Assembly (NCBI GenBank): GCA_030063045.1
Contig: JAQSEB010000025.1
Span: 496,001-560,000 of the forward strand
Source of the DNA: Pratylenchus scribneri
Lineage: Eukaryota; Nematoda; Chromadorea; Rhabditida; Pratylenchidae
Direction of reading: 5' to 3'
Length of the DNA: 64,000 nt
How positions within the stretch are numbered: the stretch's first letter is position 1; each line of letters starts with the position of its first letter. A program made the position numbers and the translations under genes. Of this stretch, positions 22,691-36,619 are shown in pieces. Under the pieces are notes generated by a model that saw only the letters and a program-made list of their open reading frames with translations, searched no databases and had not been told where the DNA came from.

Positions 22691-23160
22691 GGTTTCCTCA
22701 TTAATTATCAATGTATGGACCAAACAGTTCGAGTTGGCTCTGATCGAGAATTTCGAATGATTTGTGTGGAAGATGCATGCGCAACAGGATCGAAAGAAAG
22801 ACATTTGGCCGCATTCTCTTGATGGACTATTTTATTTTAATATTGTCCAATCGATTATATTCATTCCAATCCACCCTCGCCCGATGCTCCCATTTTTGTT
22901 GTCAATTTTACATTTTTGTAGAATTATTTGTCCTTTATACTTATTTTTTGGTACCTCTGGAAAAATTGGAAGTTATCAATTTAAATGAGGAATTAGAAAG
23001 AAATATGAATGTTTATGTTATCCAATTATTCCGAAAATGCCATTTAATGGAGAAAGAATTTTGTTTACAACCACTTAAATATTGTAGTATTCAAAAATTT
23101 AATGCAAATTTGTCAATTATTATGAAATTGGAAGAATTATTAGAAGAAAAATTAAATTAA
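22691..23160 (+). CDS. unrecognised coding stretch after the minisatellite
   Basis: Two overlapping plus frames look coding. One (22686-22822) contains MDQTVRVGSDREFRMICVED and stops at TGA. The other is open from 22744 to TAA at 23158-23160, about 138 codons in AT-rich DNA: RNRIERKTFGRILLMDYFIL, VELFVLYTYFLVPLEKLEVI, then a Glu/Lys-rich end (MKLEELLEEKLN). No splice sites join them cleanly. They may be the 3' exons of the receptor gene, a separate gene, or decayed coding DNA; no domain is recognised. The second is the stronger candidate because random sequence this AT-rich rarely stays open so long. Confidence 0.4.
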
Positions 23161-26100
23161 GCGAGAGCAATGTGTTATCATAAAACAAAGGATGGCTGGA
23201 TATATAATACTAGAAGCACTTAATTTATTGGAGACCAGCTCATAAATCACATATGCTCACCTATATCATGCTATAAAAAATTAATCAGTATTTTATTGTT
23301 TTACTTTAATTAAATAATTGCACCACATCATTTCTTCTCTCCTATCATTCAAGATTTTCTTTAATTCTTCTTTAAAATAATTTTGATTTTTTATTAAAAA
23401 AGAATATTTAACAATTCTCTTAATCTATACAAAACTCCCCTTCCTTAAAAAATTTTATTTTCATTTTCCAATTTAAATTATATTTAATTCTCCATTAGGC
23501 CTTCACATTCTTGTAAGCTTATCCAAATCACTCAAGGAGTCCCACAAATTAGGATCCATGTAAGCAAATTAGGGTAGTAAGAGAAATGGGTCAATCAAAT
23601 CTTTTAATTTATAAAAAATGAATTTTTTGAATCCAAACCGAAATAAAATAATTCTACTCAGGGAAAATTATATTTTAATATAATAAATGTATTTTATTTT
23701 TTAAATTGAAATCTTTTAGTATTTTTATATAAATTTTTTCCTAGATAAAATAAATCATCATAAATTATTTTCTTGATATATCGAAATTTTTAAATATTAA
23801 ATAAAATAATACATTTATAATCGTTCTATTTCATTTCATCTGATTTCAATAAATAATATATATAATATATGATAAAATAATTTATAAATTGATATATTTT
23901 TTATAATACATCTAAATTTAGACTTTGCCTTTCCCTTCTTTATCTGCTTATATTATTGATGCGTGTTTCAAATCTGCGAACCATCCAATAAATTAAAATA
24001 TGCTTTTGAAACCGTAAGAAATTCATATTTTTAATTATTCAAATATTTATTTTTTTATTACCAAATAATCATTACTTCGCTTTTACAATTTTTCTTAATT
24101 CTAAAATTCGAGAAAATGAACGAAAAATATAATTATAAATTATATAAAAATTGCTCATAATAGTTTTTCATATTTAAATATGATGACCTAAAATAGATTG
24201 AAGCGGGAGATTTTATGAAGGATTAATTTAGAGATAATGGAGTTTTTTAAAATTATATATCATAGATTGATTTTATCATTTTAATTTTTTTCAATATAGA
24301 TACAATTTTTTGAGTGGTGAGGCCATTCACGAATAATGGAACCGGTGAAACAGCGCATAATATTTTACCATTTTAACTAATTTAATTCTTAAATTTATGA
24401 GGATTTTGATCAAAAATCTTGAGATTTTATATTGGGCAATATTTTATAATGTTTGCCTTTTTTAATAAAATTATTTAATATTTTATAATAGCAATCCTCA
24501 GTAATATCATTATTCCTAATTGTTGTAATTTATATTTTTTTAAATTAATTTTAATAATTTTTTTTTAAATTTAATATAATATTTAATTTTTTAATAGATT
24601 TATTCTAAAAATTATTTAAGATAATTTTTTTATAAATATTTTACAAGATAATTATTTTATTTTTTGCATATATAAAAAAAAGTATTTGATCGCTCAAATT
24701 TCATTCTTATAAATTTATAACTTTCAGATTTATTTTTCTGAGAAAAATTTATATAAACTTAATTTTTTATTTCATAAATTCATCCACAATAATTTTTAAT
24801 AATAAATAAATATTCCAACTTTTATTGTAGGGCAAGCCTAAAATAAGAAAAATAGTTATATAATAATTATTTTTATTTTTATAATTCATAATATTATCTC
24901 TAGTTTATTTTTTATTAACATTTTGAATTAAAAAGTAATTTTATGGAATTTTTTATTGTAATAATATCATAAAAAATTTAAATTCATTTTATTTTATTAA
25001 TAATTTGTTTTTTATCGTAGATTTTCTTTCTTTCTTATCTATATATAAAATTTTATGATAAAAATCCTATACATCATTTTTTCTCCTAGAATTTATCAGT
25101 TGAATCCAATTTTCCTTTATGCTACAAAAATTAATTAATTTATTTTATTTCTTTTTAATTGTAATAAATTTTTATTAATTTTATTTTTAAAAATATTTCT
25201 ACTTTTTTTTCTGATTATATTTAATTTTATTTAAAAATTCGTTTTGCACACTAAGTAAGAGCATTGTGCGATCGCTATTTTTAACTTGGATAACAAGCCT
25301 TACAGTCGGCTTCTCTAATTGAATAATATTGCATTTATCCTATATATTTTTATAAAAAAAATAAAAAAAAGGAAAAGAATGGAAATCGGACTTATAAAAA
25401 ATCCGTCATTCCTAAATTGAGAAAATCTCACTCTTATTTTTTTTGTAAATTTTTATAAATTTTAATAAAATTATATTAATAATTAAAAAATTATATTGAA
25501 ATAGGTTTTAATTTTTTTTTTTAAATTTTGTATCTTTTTTTTCTATTTCTAGTGTAGCTCTGGTTTTAGATTTTTCAATACCGATGATATTGTTATAAAA
25601 AAATCATTCTAGGTTTAGCCTTTAAATAGGATTCTTTTAGTTGACTTCCAAAATATCTACTATTTTATCATGAATGGAAAGTTATATATTTTATTAATTT
25701 ATATTTAATTTTCCGAAACTTAAAGATATTATAATCATATCATTTCCTTTTAATAATAATTATGGATTTATTAGTTTAATTATTATCATTAGTTCAAAAA
25801 TAGATGGTTCAAAATTTTCCCTTTATGAAGTAATTTTTTCTTAAAGAATATGATTTTCATAATAATTTTGTCGTTTTAAAATTTGATAATTGTAAAGTAC
25901 CACAAAATATTTTATTCAATTTTTTCATTATTATTGAATTAATTTCTTTAGTTTTTAATTTTAATAAATAAATAATTTTTCTTTATTAAAGCATATCATT
26001 TTTATCTCTCTAAGTAAGTATATATTTATATTTTGTAATTTTTAAATTGAAAATTTATTTAATTTAAAAGTTAAGAAATTTGTTATATTAATAAAATTTA

Positions 26101-28084
26101 TTTAAATTTTAATTGGTTTGCTATTTAATATATTAAAATTAATTAGTTAACTGAATTAAGAATTCTTTCTTTATATTTTTATAATTTTTTGAATTTTAAT
26201 TCCATTCTTTATCTCTAATTTTACTTTTTTTTATACCTAAGAATTTTATTTATTTAATATGTAATTTTTTAAGAATTTCGAACTATTAATAATTTTAATA
26301 TCTAAAAGTTTTTCAAAGTATTTTTTTCTTTTTTATTATTTTTCTAACGCATTTACAACCGCCTCTATCGGGGAAATTGAAGGTATTCCCCGGAATGGTG
26401 AATAAAAAATTTTTAATGCCATAAATTTATAATGACACCATTGAAATTATATATTTTTTATTAAAAATATTTCTTAAATTGAATATAAGTTTTTAATAAT
26501 ATTGGAATCTTCAGCCGAAAAAAATATTTTTTAAAGTCTTTGTTTTAAATTGCAATTCTTAATACTTTTAATAAATATAATAAAATTATTTTTATTTAAA
26601 AAAATTGTAAGTTTATATCGTTGATATCTATTTATTTAATTTTAATTATTTTATGGAATAAAATAAATAGGAAAATATAAATAATTTAATTTTTAAGATT
26701 ATATTGCTCTTTTCTCTATTATAAATAAATTTTATATAATTTTTTAGATATTTTATTTTTAAAGCATCATGCATAGATTTTATAAAAATTTCATTATATT
26801 AAATTTGTAAAATTAATTTTTATAATTAATAAAAATTATATTGAATATTTATTTATAATATTATAATTCTCTATTTTAACTTCCAAGAATTACATTGCTT
26901 CATTATTCTTATTAAACTTTATAGTGAGTTCCGTGCTCTCTTGCATTTCCTAATGATATTTGGAGTTAAGTTTTTCAAAAAAAAAAGCAAAGTCTAATCT
27001 TTGCAATCAATTTTCGAATTCATTCGATGTCAAAATAATTTGATATTTTTTCTATTTATTTTTTATTTTATGAATTAAATGGCAAAATTTTATTCTAAAT
27101 AAATATTAAATTTTTATAAATAGAAAAATTAATTTTATTGAATTAATTTTAGACATAAATATTTAAATCAAAAAATTGATAATAATTAGTTTTTTTTGAA
27201 TAATAATTCACAGAAAAAGTATAATATTGTTTTATTTTATAAATTATTATGAATTATGTATAAAATTTTTATTGTTATTTTAAATATTTATTTTATATTA
27301 AGCAATTAAGTTTTTTTTCCAAATTTATATTCATTTCTTTTAGAAGTTTTGTTCTATAGTGTTGTATTTATAACTATCGTTTTAATTTTAATTTTTTAGT
27401 CTATAGATTGCTTCCTCAATTAATTTTAATTTTTATTATATTAATTTTCATTTAAATTTTCTTCCATAAAATCTTATTAATTAATGATCTATTTTTATTT
27501 GATTTCTTATAATTACCGGATATTTGATTTTATTAAAATTTATTTAATATAAATGAATATTTTAATTATTAATAATTCTATTATTTTCATTTTATATTAA
27601 TAAAATTACAAAATATTATAAATACTTTTTATTCAATCACAATAAAATAATAAATGTTATTAATTTTTTAAAATCGTTGCAATATTTCAATTTTATACAA
27701 ATATTAATTAAATATTTTCTTAACTGATTTTTATATTAATCTAAGTTATATATAACTTATTTAATTCATTCATCATATTTAAATTTAATTATTAATTTAA
27801 AAACTTCGGTTTTATTTCAAAATTATATTATTTGTATCAATTATTTTTTTTTATTCAATTTTAAAAGATTATGGTTGCTTTATGAAATCTATTAATTTCT
27901 TATTGCAATAAATATTAGAGATAATTGTAATTATATGTAATATATTATAGATGCTTTTTAATGTTAATTTATTAATTTATTCATATTTTCAATATTGTTT
28001 TTATGCAATAATTATGCATATTTAGGTCAACTGTCGGAACTCCGACAATCTTCTTTTCGCCAATTCGCCCTAAAGCTTTTCTCT
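23161..28084. other. very AT-rich, gene-poor region (part 1)
   Basis: Sequence made almost entirely of A/T tracts. Islands of more balanced composition occur near 23500-23570, 23935-24000, 24320-24360, 25250-25320 and 26345-26400. The first is open as PSHSCKLIQITQGVPQIRIH between an acceptor-like TTAG and a donor GTAAGC. The last contains a small hairpin (CGGGGAA..TTCCCCG). None is long enough to call. Confidence 0.5.
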
Positions 28085-28440
28085 TCAAAAACGTCCAAAA
28101 ATATTCTCTACAAAATGCTTAATCATCATCTTCCTTTGGCCTGCTTGCGGAGAAGAATAAGTCAAAAGACGAATTCTTTCCAACATACTTCCAATTTTTT
28201 CCAACTTTTCCGACGATTTTACAAAAACCGATCCTCTAAATAATTCTGCTTGCATATATTTTTCTGGCGATTGGCGAATAATATTCTTTTTTCTCGAATC
28301 TATATTAATTAATTTTGGGGATTTTCTGAGTTTGTCCTCTTAGGTTTTATACACTTAGTTCGTTTCGCATTCCTCACAATTTCCCTCCACATTTGCCCTA
28401 TTTCCCAAGTCCTTAATTTGTTGTTGATTTCACCATCGAG
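28085..28440 (-). CDS. candidate coding island, two overlapping frames
   Basis: On the minus strand a frame from 28440 to TAA at 28309 reads LDGEINNKLRTWEIGQMWRE and so on. A second, from 28339 to TGA at 28085, is open for 84 codons (..QSPEKYMQAELFRGSVF.., KLEKIGSMLERIRLLTYSSP, HFVENIFGRF). A GTGAGG donor and an AAGAG acceptor could join them in phase through a 45-base intron. Upstream, MSAKRLTR at about 28460 is followed by a TGA. Far less AT-rich than its surroundings. No family recognised; the purine-rich strand also lowers stop frequency, so coding is only likely, not shown. Confidence 0.35.
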
Positions 28441-31400
28441 TCAAGCGCTTGGCCGACATATCTTCAAGGAGTTGAAAGTGGAAAACGTGGATAACCAGAA
28501 AACGCGGATTAATCATATAATCGCGGATTTTGCCTCTAATTGATATTGAAAATAAATAAAAAGGGGAAAATCAATTTCTACTAAATTCCACATAAATACC
28601 CCAATAAAATTCCATCTTTTCAATTTCCGACATCAACAATATTTCTGATCTTTTGTAATAATGAATTTTTTTTATTTATATCAATAAAAAAATCAATAAA
28701 TAATTTAAATTATTTAATTCTATAAAATTTGAAAAATCCTCTAGGTCCATTATTCAATTGAAGTTCTTCGGCAAAAATTTTATATGCTTTTTCATTATCG
28801 CCTCATCACCATCAGATTTGGAATTTGAAAATAACAGCAAATGCGGCAATTATATTTTTAAGAAAAATTTTAGGTTATTCTTACAATAACTTTATTGTTG
28901 AAAAATTGTATTAGTTTATCATGCAAAATGTCAGACAATAAAATTTAATTTCACAAATAAATTACAATTCCATTGATTGCTGTTTTTTTTAAAATTTTTG
29001 TAATCAATATTTCAAACCAAAATATTTCAATTTCATTCTTTTTTTCTTCTAATAGTATAATTTCTTATTCATATAAAATCTGATTATTTATAAATATAGA
29101 TATTAATATTAAAAATTAAAAATTAAAATTTTATTTTAATAAAAGAACTCTATAATATTTTAATTTTAACAAATAAAAAAATTACTATATTTTAGAATTT
29201 TTTATTGTTAATATTTTAATATTTTTGATATAAATTTTTTATAAAATATTTTGGATAAATTTATAATTGAGATATTTTTAAATTATTTATTTTAATTATT
29301 AAAGACTATCAATTTAATTGCATTAAATTAAAAATAAAATTAATTATTTTCCATAGGGGCTTTTTGGATTAAGTATTTTTTTTGATTTGCAATTTCTCAT
29401 CAATTTTAAATTTTCTGAGAATTGGCAATATTGTTTAATAAGAGTAACATAAATTGCTAAAATTTTTGACGAGATCAATTTAATATAATCTTATTTAAAT
29501 TAAAAAATTATACAAAATTTTATTTAAATATTTTTTTTAAATAAATAGTTGTTTTAATATATTTGTTAGGAATATATTAATTATTATCATAAAATTCTAA
29601 AATAAATTGTGTTTTATTTTTCTATTTAGAGAGTATATGAATATTTTTTAAAGAATCAAGGTCAATTTTTAAAATATTATTTTTGTTAATTTATTATAAT
29701 ACGTCGTTATATTTTTCATATTCTAAAATTAGACTCCAAAATTTTATTCTATTTGTTTATTCAAATTCTAAAAGAATGTAATTCTTTTTATTAGGACATC
29801 TTTATTTTTGTTATATAATTATTATATTTTTTCATATAATTCAATTAATATAATTAAAAAATTTATTAAAATATATAATTAATTCTTTTAACATTATTAA
29901 AATATATAATTAATTCTTTTAACATTATTAAAAATAAATTGCTATTTTAATTTTTTATTTAATACTCTTTTTAGTTTATTTTAAAATTATTTTAATTTCA
30001 AAATTTGTTAAATGAAATTAATTTATCTTATTAATCGAAATTTTTTTAATTGTTTTTTTTTATTATAAATTTATATAAAATTTAATTTTTTTTAATTTTT
30101 TATAAAATTAATTAAAATTATATGAATTTAATAGAGAAATAATTAGTTGATTTTTCTTGTTCTTCTTTTATTATTCTAATTAATATATTTAATTTTTATT
30201 TAATATTCTTTAAAAAATAAAAAAATGTTTTTTTAAATTATTATATTATTTCTGAAATTATAACAATTATAATTTTCTACATTTTTTTTCATTTCGAAAT
30301 TAATTTATATCTTAATTATATTAAAAAGCGATAAATTTTTAAAAAAAAAAATAATTTATTTTAATTGTATAATTGATAATTTTTATATATTTTTTTCTAA
30401 AATCATTTTAAAAAAATACTAATAATTTATATTTGTTAGATATAACTGAACTGAATATATAATTAATAATTTTAATTTTTAATCTTAATTAGAAGATAAA
30501 TTTTTGAAAGAGTTAAGGATGTCAAAAAAAGAAAATTTACCAATCCTGTTTTCTCATCATCATCGGAATCAGTATATATAGTTTTGCTGACGGCGCTCCA
30601 ATTTGTAGACGACAAATAAATTTATTAACCTTTTTAAATTTATTTTATAAATATTTATTTTTAAACGTTTTAATATTATTTAGACATATAAGATAAAATA
30701 TATACAATTATTTTTAATATTTTTTTACTTGATAAATCTATAAATAAAAATAACGAAATTTTATTAATTGTATTATGATTTCACAATAAACTTGTTATTA
30801 CAGTAATATGAGAATAACATTCATCTATGAAGATATTCTGAATTCGTTTATTAAATTCAATTTCCTTTAAAATTGATTTATTTTAATTGAAAAAAAATTT
30901 TTTCGCATTTTATTTTATTTAACGATTGTAAATTTACTACACTTTAGCTTCAAAGTAAATTTTTATCAGCATTTTATATTATATGAAATTTTAGATTTTT
31001 ATTTAAATTAATTTTAATGACAGAATAAAATTTATTCATTTTTTTTATTATAAAATTCTATTTCTTTAATTTCCTTGAACATTGAAAATTTTTATCGAAT
31101 TGTATTTTCTATCCCATGTATTATTTTATTATTTTTATTTATAGATGTTTTCGTAAATATCTATATATTTTTATTCAAAGCATGAAATATTTTAACAATA
31201 TTTTTATTTAACTTTTTTTGATAAATAATATTTAAGATACAATTAATACAATATTTCATCAATTTTATGATATTTTACTTCATAATATTAACAATAATTT
31301 AAAAATATTTGAATCTTTCTATTAATTTTTCCCGATTGTCCATTTCTAAATTGTGAATGCCAGCTTCCAAAATCCATCATAAAATTCAAAACAAAAATAT

Positions 31401-34086
31401 AATATTATATTTTTATTTTTTTATTAAATAAATTGTGATTATATAAAATGAAGGAAAAATATTTTTAATATTTTTAATTGTATGATAATTTAAGAGATCT
31501 ATTTTTCATATTTTTTTAAATATATTTCGCGAATATTCATTTTTATTACTATATCGTTTTTTGTATAAATTTATCTACCAATAAATATAATAGATTTGTT
31601 TGCTTTTTTATTTCGCATTGATATTCTTATTTATTTATATATAATATGATGATTGATGTGTAATTTTTTTATGATATATTATATTACTGGAATAAAAATA
31701 TTATATCTATTTAAATTTTTTAAATTATATTACTTTAATTTTTTTAAATTTTCTTATTATTTAAAGATGATTATTTAAAATATAAAATGTTGAAGAAAAT
31801 AAGAAATTAATTGATAAAATTTAAAATATATAATATTTTTTTTGAGATTTATTTCATTTGTATCTCATATGTTTCTCTTCTCTATAAAATTTTTTTTCTC
31901 TTATATAACTTATAAATTTATTTATAAAAATCAATTTAATAATTTTCTTTATTGATAATTTTGCTCTCTGGAAAATATTAATTAAATGAAAAACAATAAA
32001 AATCTGATAAAATATTTTTGATTCTATTATTTATTCCAGTAATTTTATTTATATTCTCAAATTTTTTGATTTTTTTCATCATTAGTTTAATAATTAGAAA
32101 TTCCAGTTACGAATGAAATACTTTTAATATTTTATCTATAATTTTATTCAATTGATATTTTTTTAATTTGATAATTGTTATTGGTATTTTAAAATCATTT
32201 TGTTTTCAAATCTTCAATTTTTCATTGTCGCGTCGAAGATGTAAAATCATTCGATCAGTATGTGCAATTTTTGTCAATAATTTTTTATTATTTTAAATAT
32301 TCTTATTAAAATACATGTATTTTGGAAGAAATATTTTAATAATAATTTTTTTGACATTTAATTCCATTATATTCTTTAATATTTTTCATAAATAAAAAAT
32401 CATATATAGGTTGCTAATAAAATTAACAGCATTCAAGAAATTCATTTTTAATTTTTTTTTTTAAATTTTTGCAATTATTTTATTTTTTAAAGATTAATAA
32501 AATCAATCGCATTTCATTTCTTCAATTAATTGTGAAAATCCTTCAATTTATTTATTTAACTTCTAAAAATATTTATAATACTTTTAAGCTAAAAACATTT
32601 ATACATATTAACATGATTTAATTTATAAATTTCATTTGCAAATTTTAAAATTAAATATATTATTTTCAATTTATCTTCATTCCTATAAAGTTAATGGGCT
32701 ATCTTAATTCAGAATATTCTAGTATTCTAATTGTTGAATGGTCATTAATCAAGTCATTAAGATTTGGAAGTATATTAATTAATAATCATTAATGCATCTT
32801 TTTATTTGCTCTATTCATATTACTTAATTTTATTTATTTGAAAAAATATTGATAAAATTTTTATTAATATTTATGTTTCAATTCATCAAAAATATATATA
32901 TATATACTCTAATCGATTTTTTCATTTTTGCAAATATTAATATTCCTTACTCATTTAAAATATTTTATCATAAATTTAATTATAACATAAAATCACTAAA
33001 TTATTATTTAATAATTTTTTAATGGAATGTATTAGATTAAAATTTAGTTAATTAAAATTTATAAATTTATAAAAAGAAACTAATTTCTATGAATTGTTTA
33101 TTTAATATATTATATTATTCTCAATATGTTTCTAATTTATTCTAAATTTTATTCGTCTTTAACCATGATTAAAATTATTATATTTTCAAAAAAAAAATTT
33201 TAAAAAATTTATTTTTAATAACAGACTTATTTATATAAATTTATTTTAATATTTTATTTACATTTTTTATTAATAAATAATTTTCATTTCTAAGAAATTC
33301 TTTTAAAATTTTATGATTATATATCATCGCAATTTTAATAAAAAAAAATAGAATTTTTTAAGAATATTTTCTAATTATTAATTTGTTTTCATTAGATATT
33401 TGAGAATTGATCCGTGATACGAAATGTATTTTAAGAATCAATATGGCGTTCTCGATATCTTTATTATCCACTTCCTTAAAATATTCTTTCACTTTATAAT
33501 TTTACTAAATTTTATTATTAAAAAAATCTATTTTTATTATTAATTATTTTAGAAAAATTTTAATCAATTCAACAATTTATTTATTTAATTGTTTTTTTTT
33601 TCATTAATTTAAAAAAATTTTTATTTTTAAAATCAATAAATATGCATTCGTTTATAGTGATTAATTATAATCAAATAATTTAAGTAAATCTTTGTTCATA
33701 TACGATTATAATTATATTTATACTTAGACTTTCATTCTATTTTGTTGCATCGCTGATAATAATTAAAAATATATTTAATTTATTTTCAATTTATCTTTTT
33801 TATCTAGTAAAATATACTATCAAATTAATAATATATTTATTTTTATTATAGAATTAATTAATGTTTTTTAATTATAAATTAATACTTTCTATTATTAGTG
33901 ATAAAAATTATTTTTTAATAATAATTGTTTGCAATTATCATTTAAATTCCAATTTTATTTATTTTATATTATTAAATAGATTTTAGATTCTCTATAATCT
34001 GGTCTGAGATAATCTAAAATATTTTTGATAATACTATATATGAGAATATTTATATTTTATGTAAATATTTTTTTATAATAATTTAG
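28441..34086. other. very AT-rich, gene-poor region (part 2)
   Basis: Mostly A/T. Islands near 28460-28540, 30520-30610, 31330-31380, 32225-32270 and 33405-33475. The 30.5-kb island is open on the plus strand for about 40 codons to TAA (..VFSSSSESVYIVLLTALQFV..). A 31-bp direct duplication lies at about 29865-29927 (TATATAATTAATTCTTTTAAC twice). Nothing else is supported. Confidence 0.5.
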
Positions 34087-34154
34087 ATAATCCATTTATA
34101 AAGGAAGGTGCCGGGCTATTTAGCTCCTCTTTTTACCGTAGTATTGTCCTCCAG
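34087..34154 (+). CDS. candidate internal exon
   Basis: Between an acceptor (AATTTAG) and a good donor (CAG/GTAGAT), the frame NPFIKEGAGLFSSSFYRSIV ending LQ is open. It stands out by base composition from its surroundings. It starts in phase 1 and ends in phase 0. No flanking exon can be joined with confidence, and the family is unknown. Confidence 0.3.
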
Positions 34155-35457
34155 GTAGATTCAATTGAAAGGCATTATCGTCCGTAAATAGATTGGTGAA
34201 TCAATGGTCCCCCTCCGAAAGCAATTAAGACCTAATGGGCGCTAAATACACAAAGGAACAAGTTGTATGGCAACCACTTTCAATTAATACAATAAGAATT
34301 AATTATTTTTTATTTAAACGGCCAACCTTTTGAATTGTGATTAGAATTACAAAATCATAAATAAAATATATAATTAAAATTTACAATTAACATGTATTGA
34401 TTTTTTTAATTGCTTTTTTTTAAATTTTTCATATTTGCTAAATTTAATTTTTTATTTTATGATTATTTAAAAAAATGTTATCAGTGAAAAAAAAATAAAT
34501 TTAAAATAATTCAAATAACAAGATTATTTTTCACTTTACAAAATTAATTACACTATTTATTTCGTCTATTTTCTTATGAAAATATAAATTCTTTTCGGTT
34601 TTTACATATTATTTTTCAATTTTAATCGATTTGTTCAATAAGTGTGCTCTTAATTTGAATATGTGTATATTATCTTATATTTATTTTTTCTTTTATTTAA
34701 TTTTTATTCTGGATATTTTGAATTATTTTTCATTATTACAATTATTACTAATTTTCTTAATGAAAAATTTATGATTTTTTCAAATTTTATTTGTTATTTC
34801 TCAGAATTTAATTATTTTCAGCCTAGTAAAATTTAATTTAAACAGATACTTTAATTCAAACAATTATTACGTTTCATTTTTAATAATAAATTTTACAAAC
34901 ACGTTAATTAATTTTAAGCAATATTTTTAATAATATAGGATTTTATATTTTTAAATTATTATGTTGAGTTTTTAATTAATTATTTTAATGCATATTATTT
35001 TTTACAAATAAATATCTCTTTTTCGTTAACTTTTTTTAATAAATTTTTAATGATAATTTTGTATTTAATTTTTTTTAAATTTTAAAATAATTACATCGTT
35101 CGATACTTAAATTTTGAAAAATTGGAAAAGGAAAAAAATAATTTTATGCAATTTGAATTAAATAAATTTATATTTAATTATCCTTTATCCTTCATTTTTA
35201 TTTTCTTATTCAAATAATCTTGTTATTTTAAAATATATTTTTAGAAAATTTAGACTGTATGGTCATGATGATACTTTTTATCGATTTGAAGCATGGCAAT
35301 CTTCAATTGCATCTATATTTATTCAAATTTGATTTCGATTAGCCTGGTATTTATTTTAATTTTAAAATTAATTATTAATTTTGTACTAAATAATTATATT
35401 ATATTTTATTTTTTTTAAATTTTATAACTATTCTACCTTTTATTTCATTTTCTTTAG

Positions 35458-35619
35458 AGAAAACTTGCCAAGATTATTTGTAATTACGAATGTGGAACGC
35501 ATCCAAGCTTTGCCGGCAGCATATTGTTGATATATTTAATGAAATCATGCCTATCAAATCTTGAGAGGATTTGTAAGAAATCCAGTGATGGGAATAAAAT
35601 TGCAATTTGGGATGAGTAA
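35458..35619 (+). CDS. candidate terminal exon (53 codons to stop)
   Basis: After acceptor TTCTTTAG the frame is open for 53 codons and ends at TAA 35617-35619. It contains KLAKIICNYECGTHPSFAGS, a short hydrophobic stretch (ILLIYLMKSCL) and a hydrophilic end (SSDGNKIAIWDE). A second island at 35250-35330 just upstream, also behind a TTTTTAG acceptor, is open in two frames (one reads YGHDDTFYRFEAWQSSIASI). The best single coding candidate in the AT-rich region, but not recognised. Confidence 0.4.
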   Translation, partial: RKLAKIICNYECGTHPSFAGSILLIYLMKSCLSNLERICKKSSDGNKIAIWDE

Positions 35620-36025
35620 ATTTTTTTTATTACGGTCAATTTCCTCGATTATTCAAGTTCATTATGTTATTTAAATAATTTTTTATTTCAATATTTTTAA
35701 ATTTAAATATTTTCAAATTATTTTTATTTAAAATATTTATTAAATTTATTAAATTTAACTGAACAATATTGTTCCAACATTACCCTTCGTCATTAAATTT
35801 CTTCAAATTTTTTAAATATTATTTAGTTATTTTTTGGATAATAAAAAAATTTTATTTAAATTTATTTAGGAAAAAAATTAACACTTATCTTAACATGCGC
35901 TTATACTGAGGATGTATCTTGACATCCGTTGTTATTCCTTTATCTACAATTAGGAATTTTTAAAATTTTTTTTATTTATTAATATTTTCTTCATAAATTT
36001 TGTCATTTTATATACTAGAAAGATG

Positions 36026-36619
36026 CTTTTGACTTTTTCACAAAAAAAATTACGGCTCTTTTTCTAGGGATTTTTAGGTTTTGGGACTTGCACATTCTAG
36101 GGGCAACTTTTTATGGCGCATTCAGGAAAACTATACGTTTTTTGATTGGGGTTTGGTTTTGGGCCGAAACCGGTTTAAAAACCGGTTTGTCCGGGTAAAA
36201 CTTTTTTCCACGGACCTCAATTGATTTAAAAACAAAAACCCTCCCGTCTCCAGAGTCAGTGCTATCGATTGATATATAGGTCGGGGGGTCTACGGTGGAC
36301 GGTGGAGGCTAGAAAAATGACCATAGGGGGTCAGTTTTTTGAAAATTTTTGAAATTTCATTATAGCTTTTTTGAGAATTGAGATAGAAGTGCGCGGTAAA
36401 GAGCAAAGTTGTAGAGCTCGACGAGACGCATCGAATGGTATATAGCGCGAGTTATAAGACCAAACCGGTTTCGAGATATAAGCTTAAATCGGTTTAAAAA
36501 ATTTAAAAATCGAGTCTAAAACTTGAATAATAATACTACTGGGGTACCTTAAAGCGCCCCGCGCTTTTTCCGACACGGAAGCATGCCTTAAACCAGTGGG
36601 GCTCTGCCCCACTGGTTTA
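36026..36619 (+). mobile_element. hairpin-ended repeat element, copy 1
   Basis: About 594 bp, more GC-rich than its surroundings. It begins CTTTTGACTTTTTCAC, includes ACTTGCACATTCTAGGGGCA and the near-palindrome AACCGGTTTAAAAACCGGTT, and ends in three successive stem-loops: AAGCGCCCCGCGCTT, CTTCCG-type and AAACCAGTGGGGC / GCCCCACTGGTTT. No ORF. A second copy lies inverted at 38594-39207. Class not recognised; the terminal stem-loops recall Helitron-like or foldback elements, but no diagnostic ends or target duplications were seen. Confidence 0.8.
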
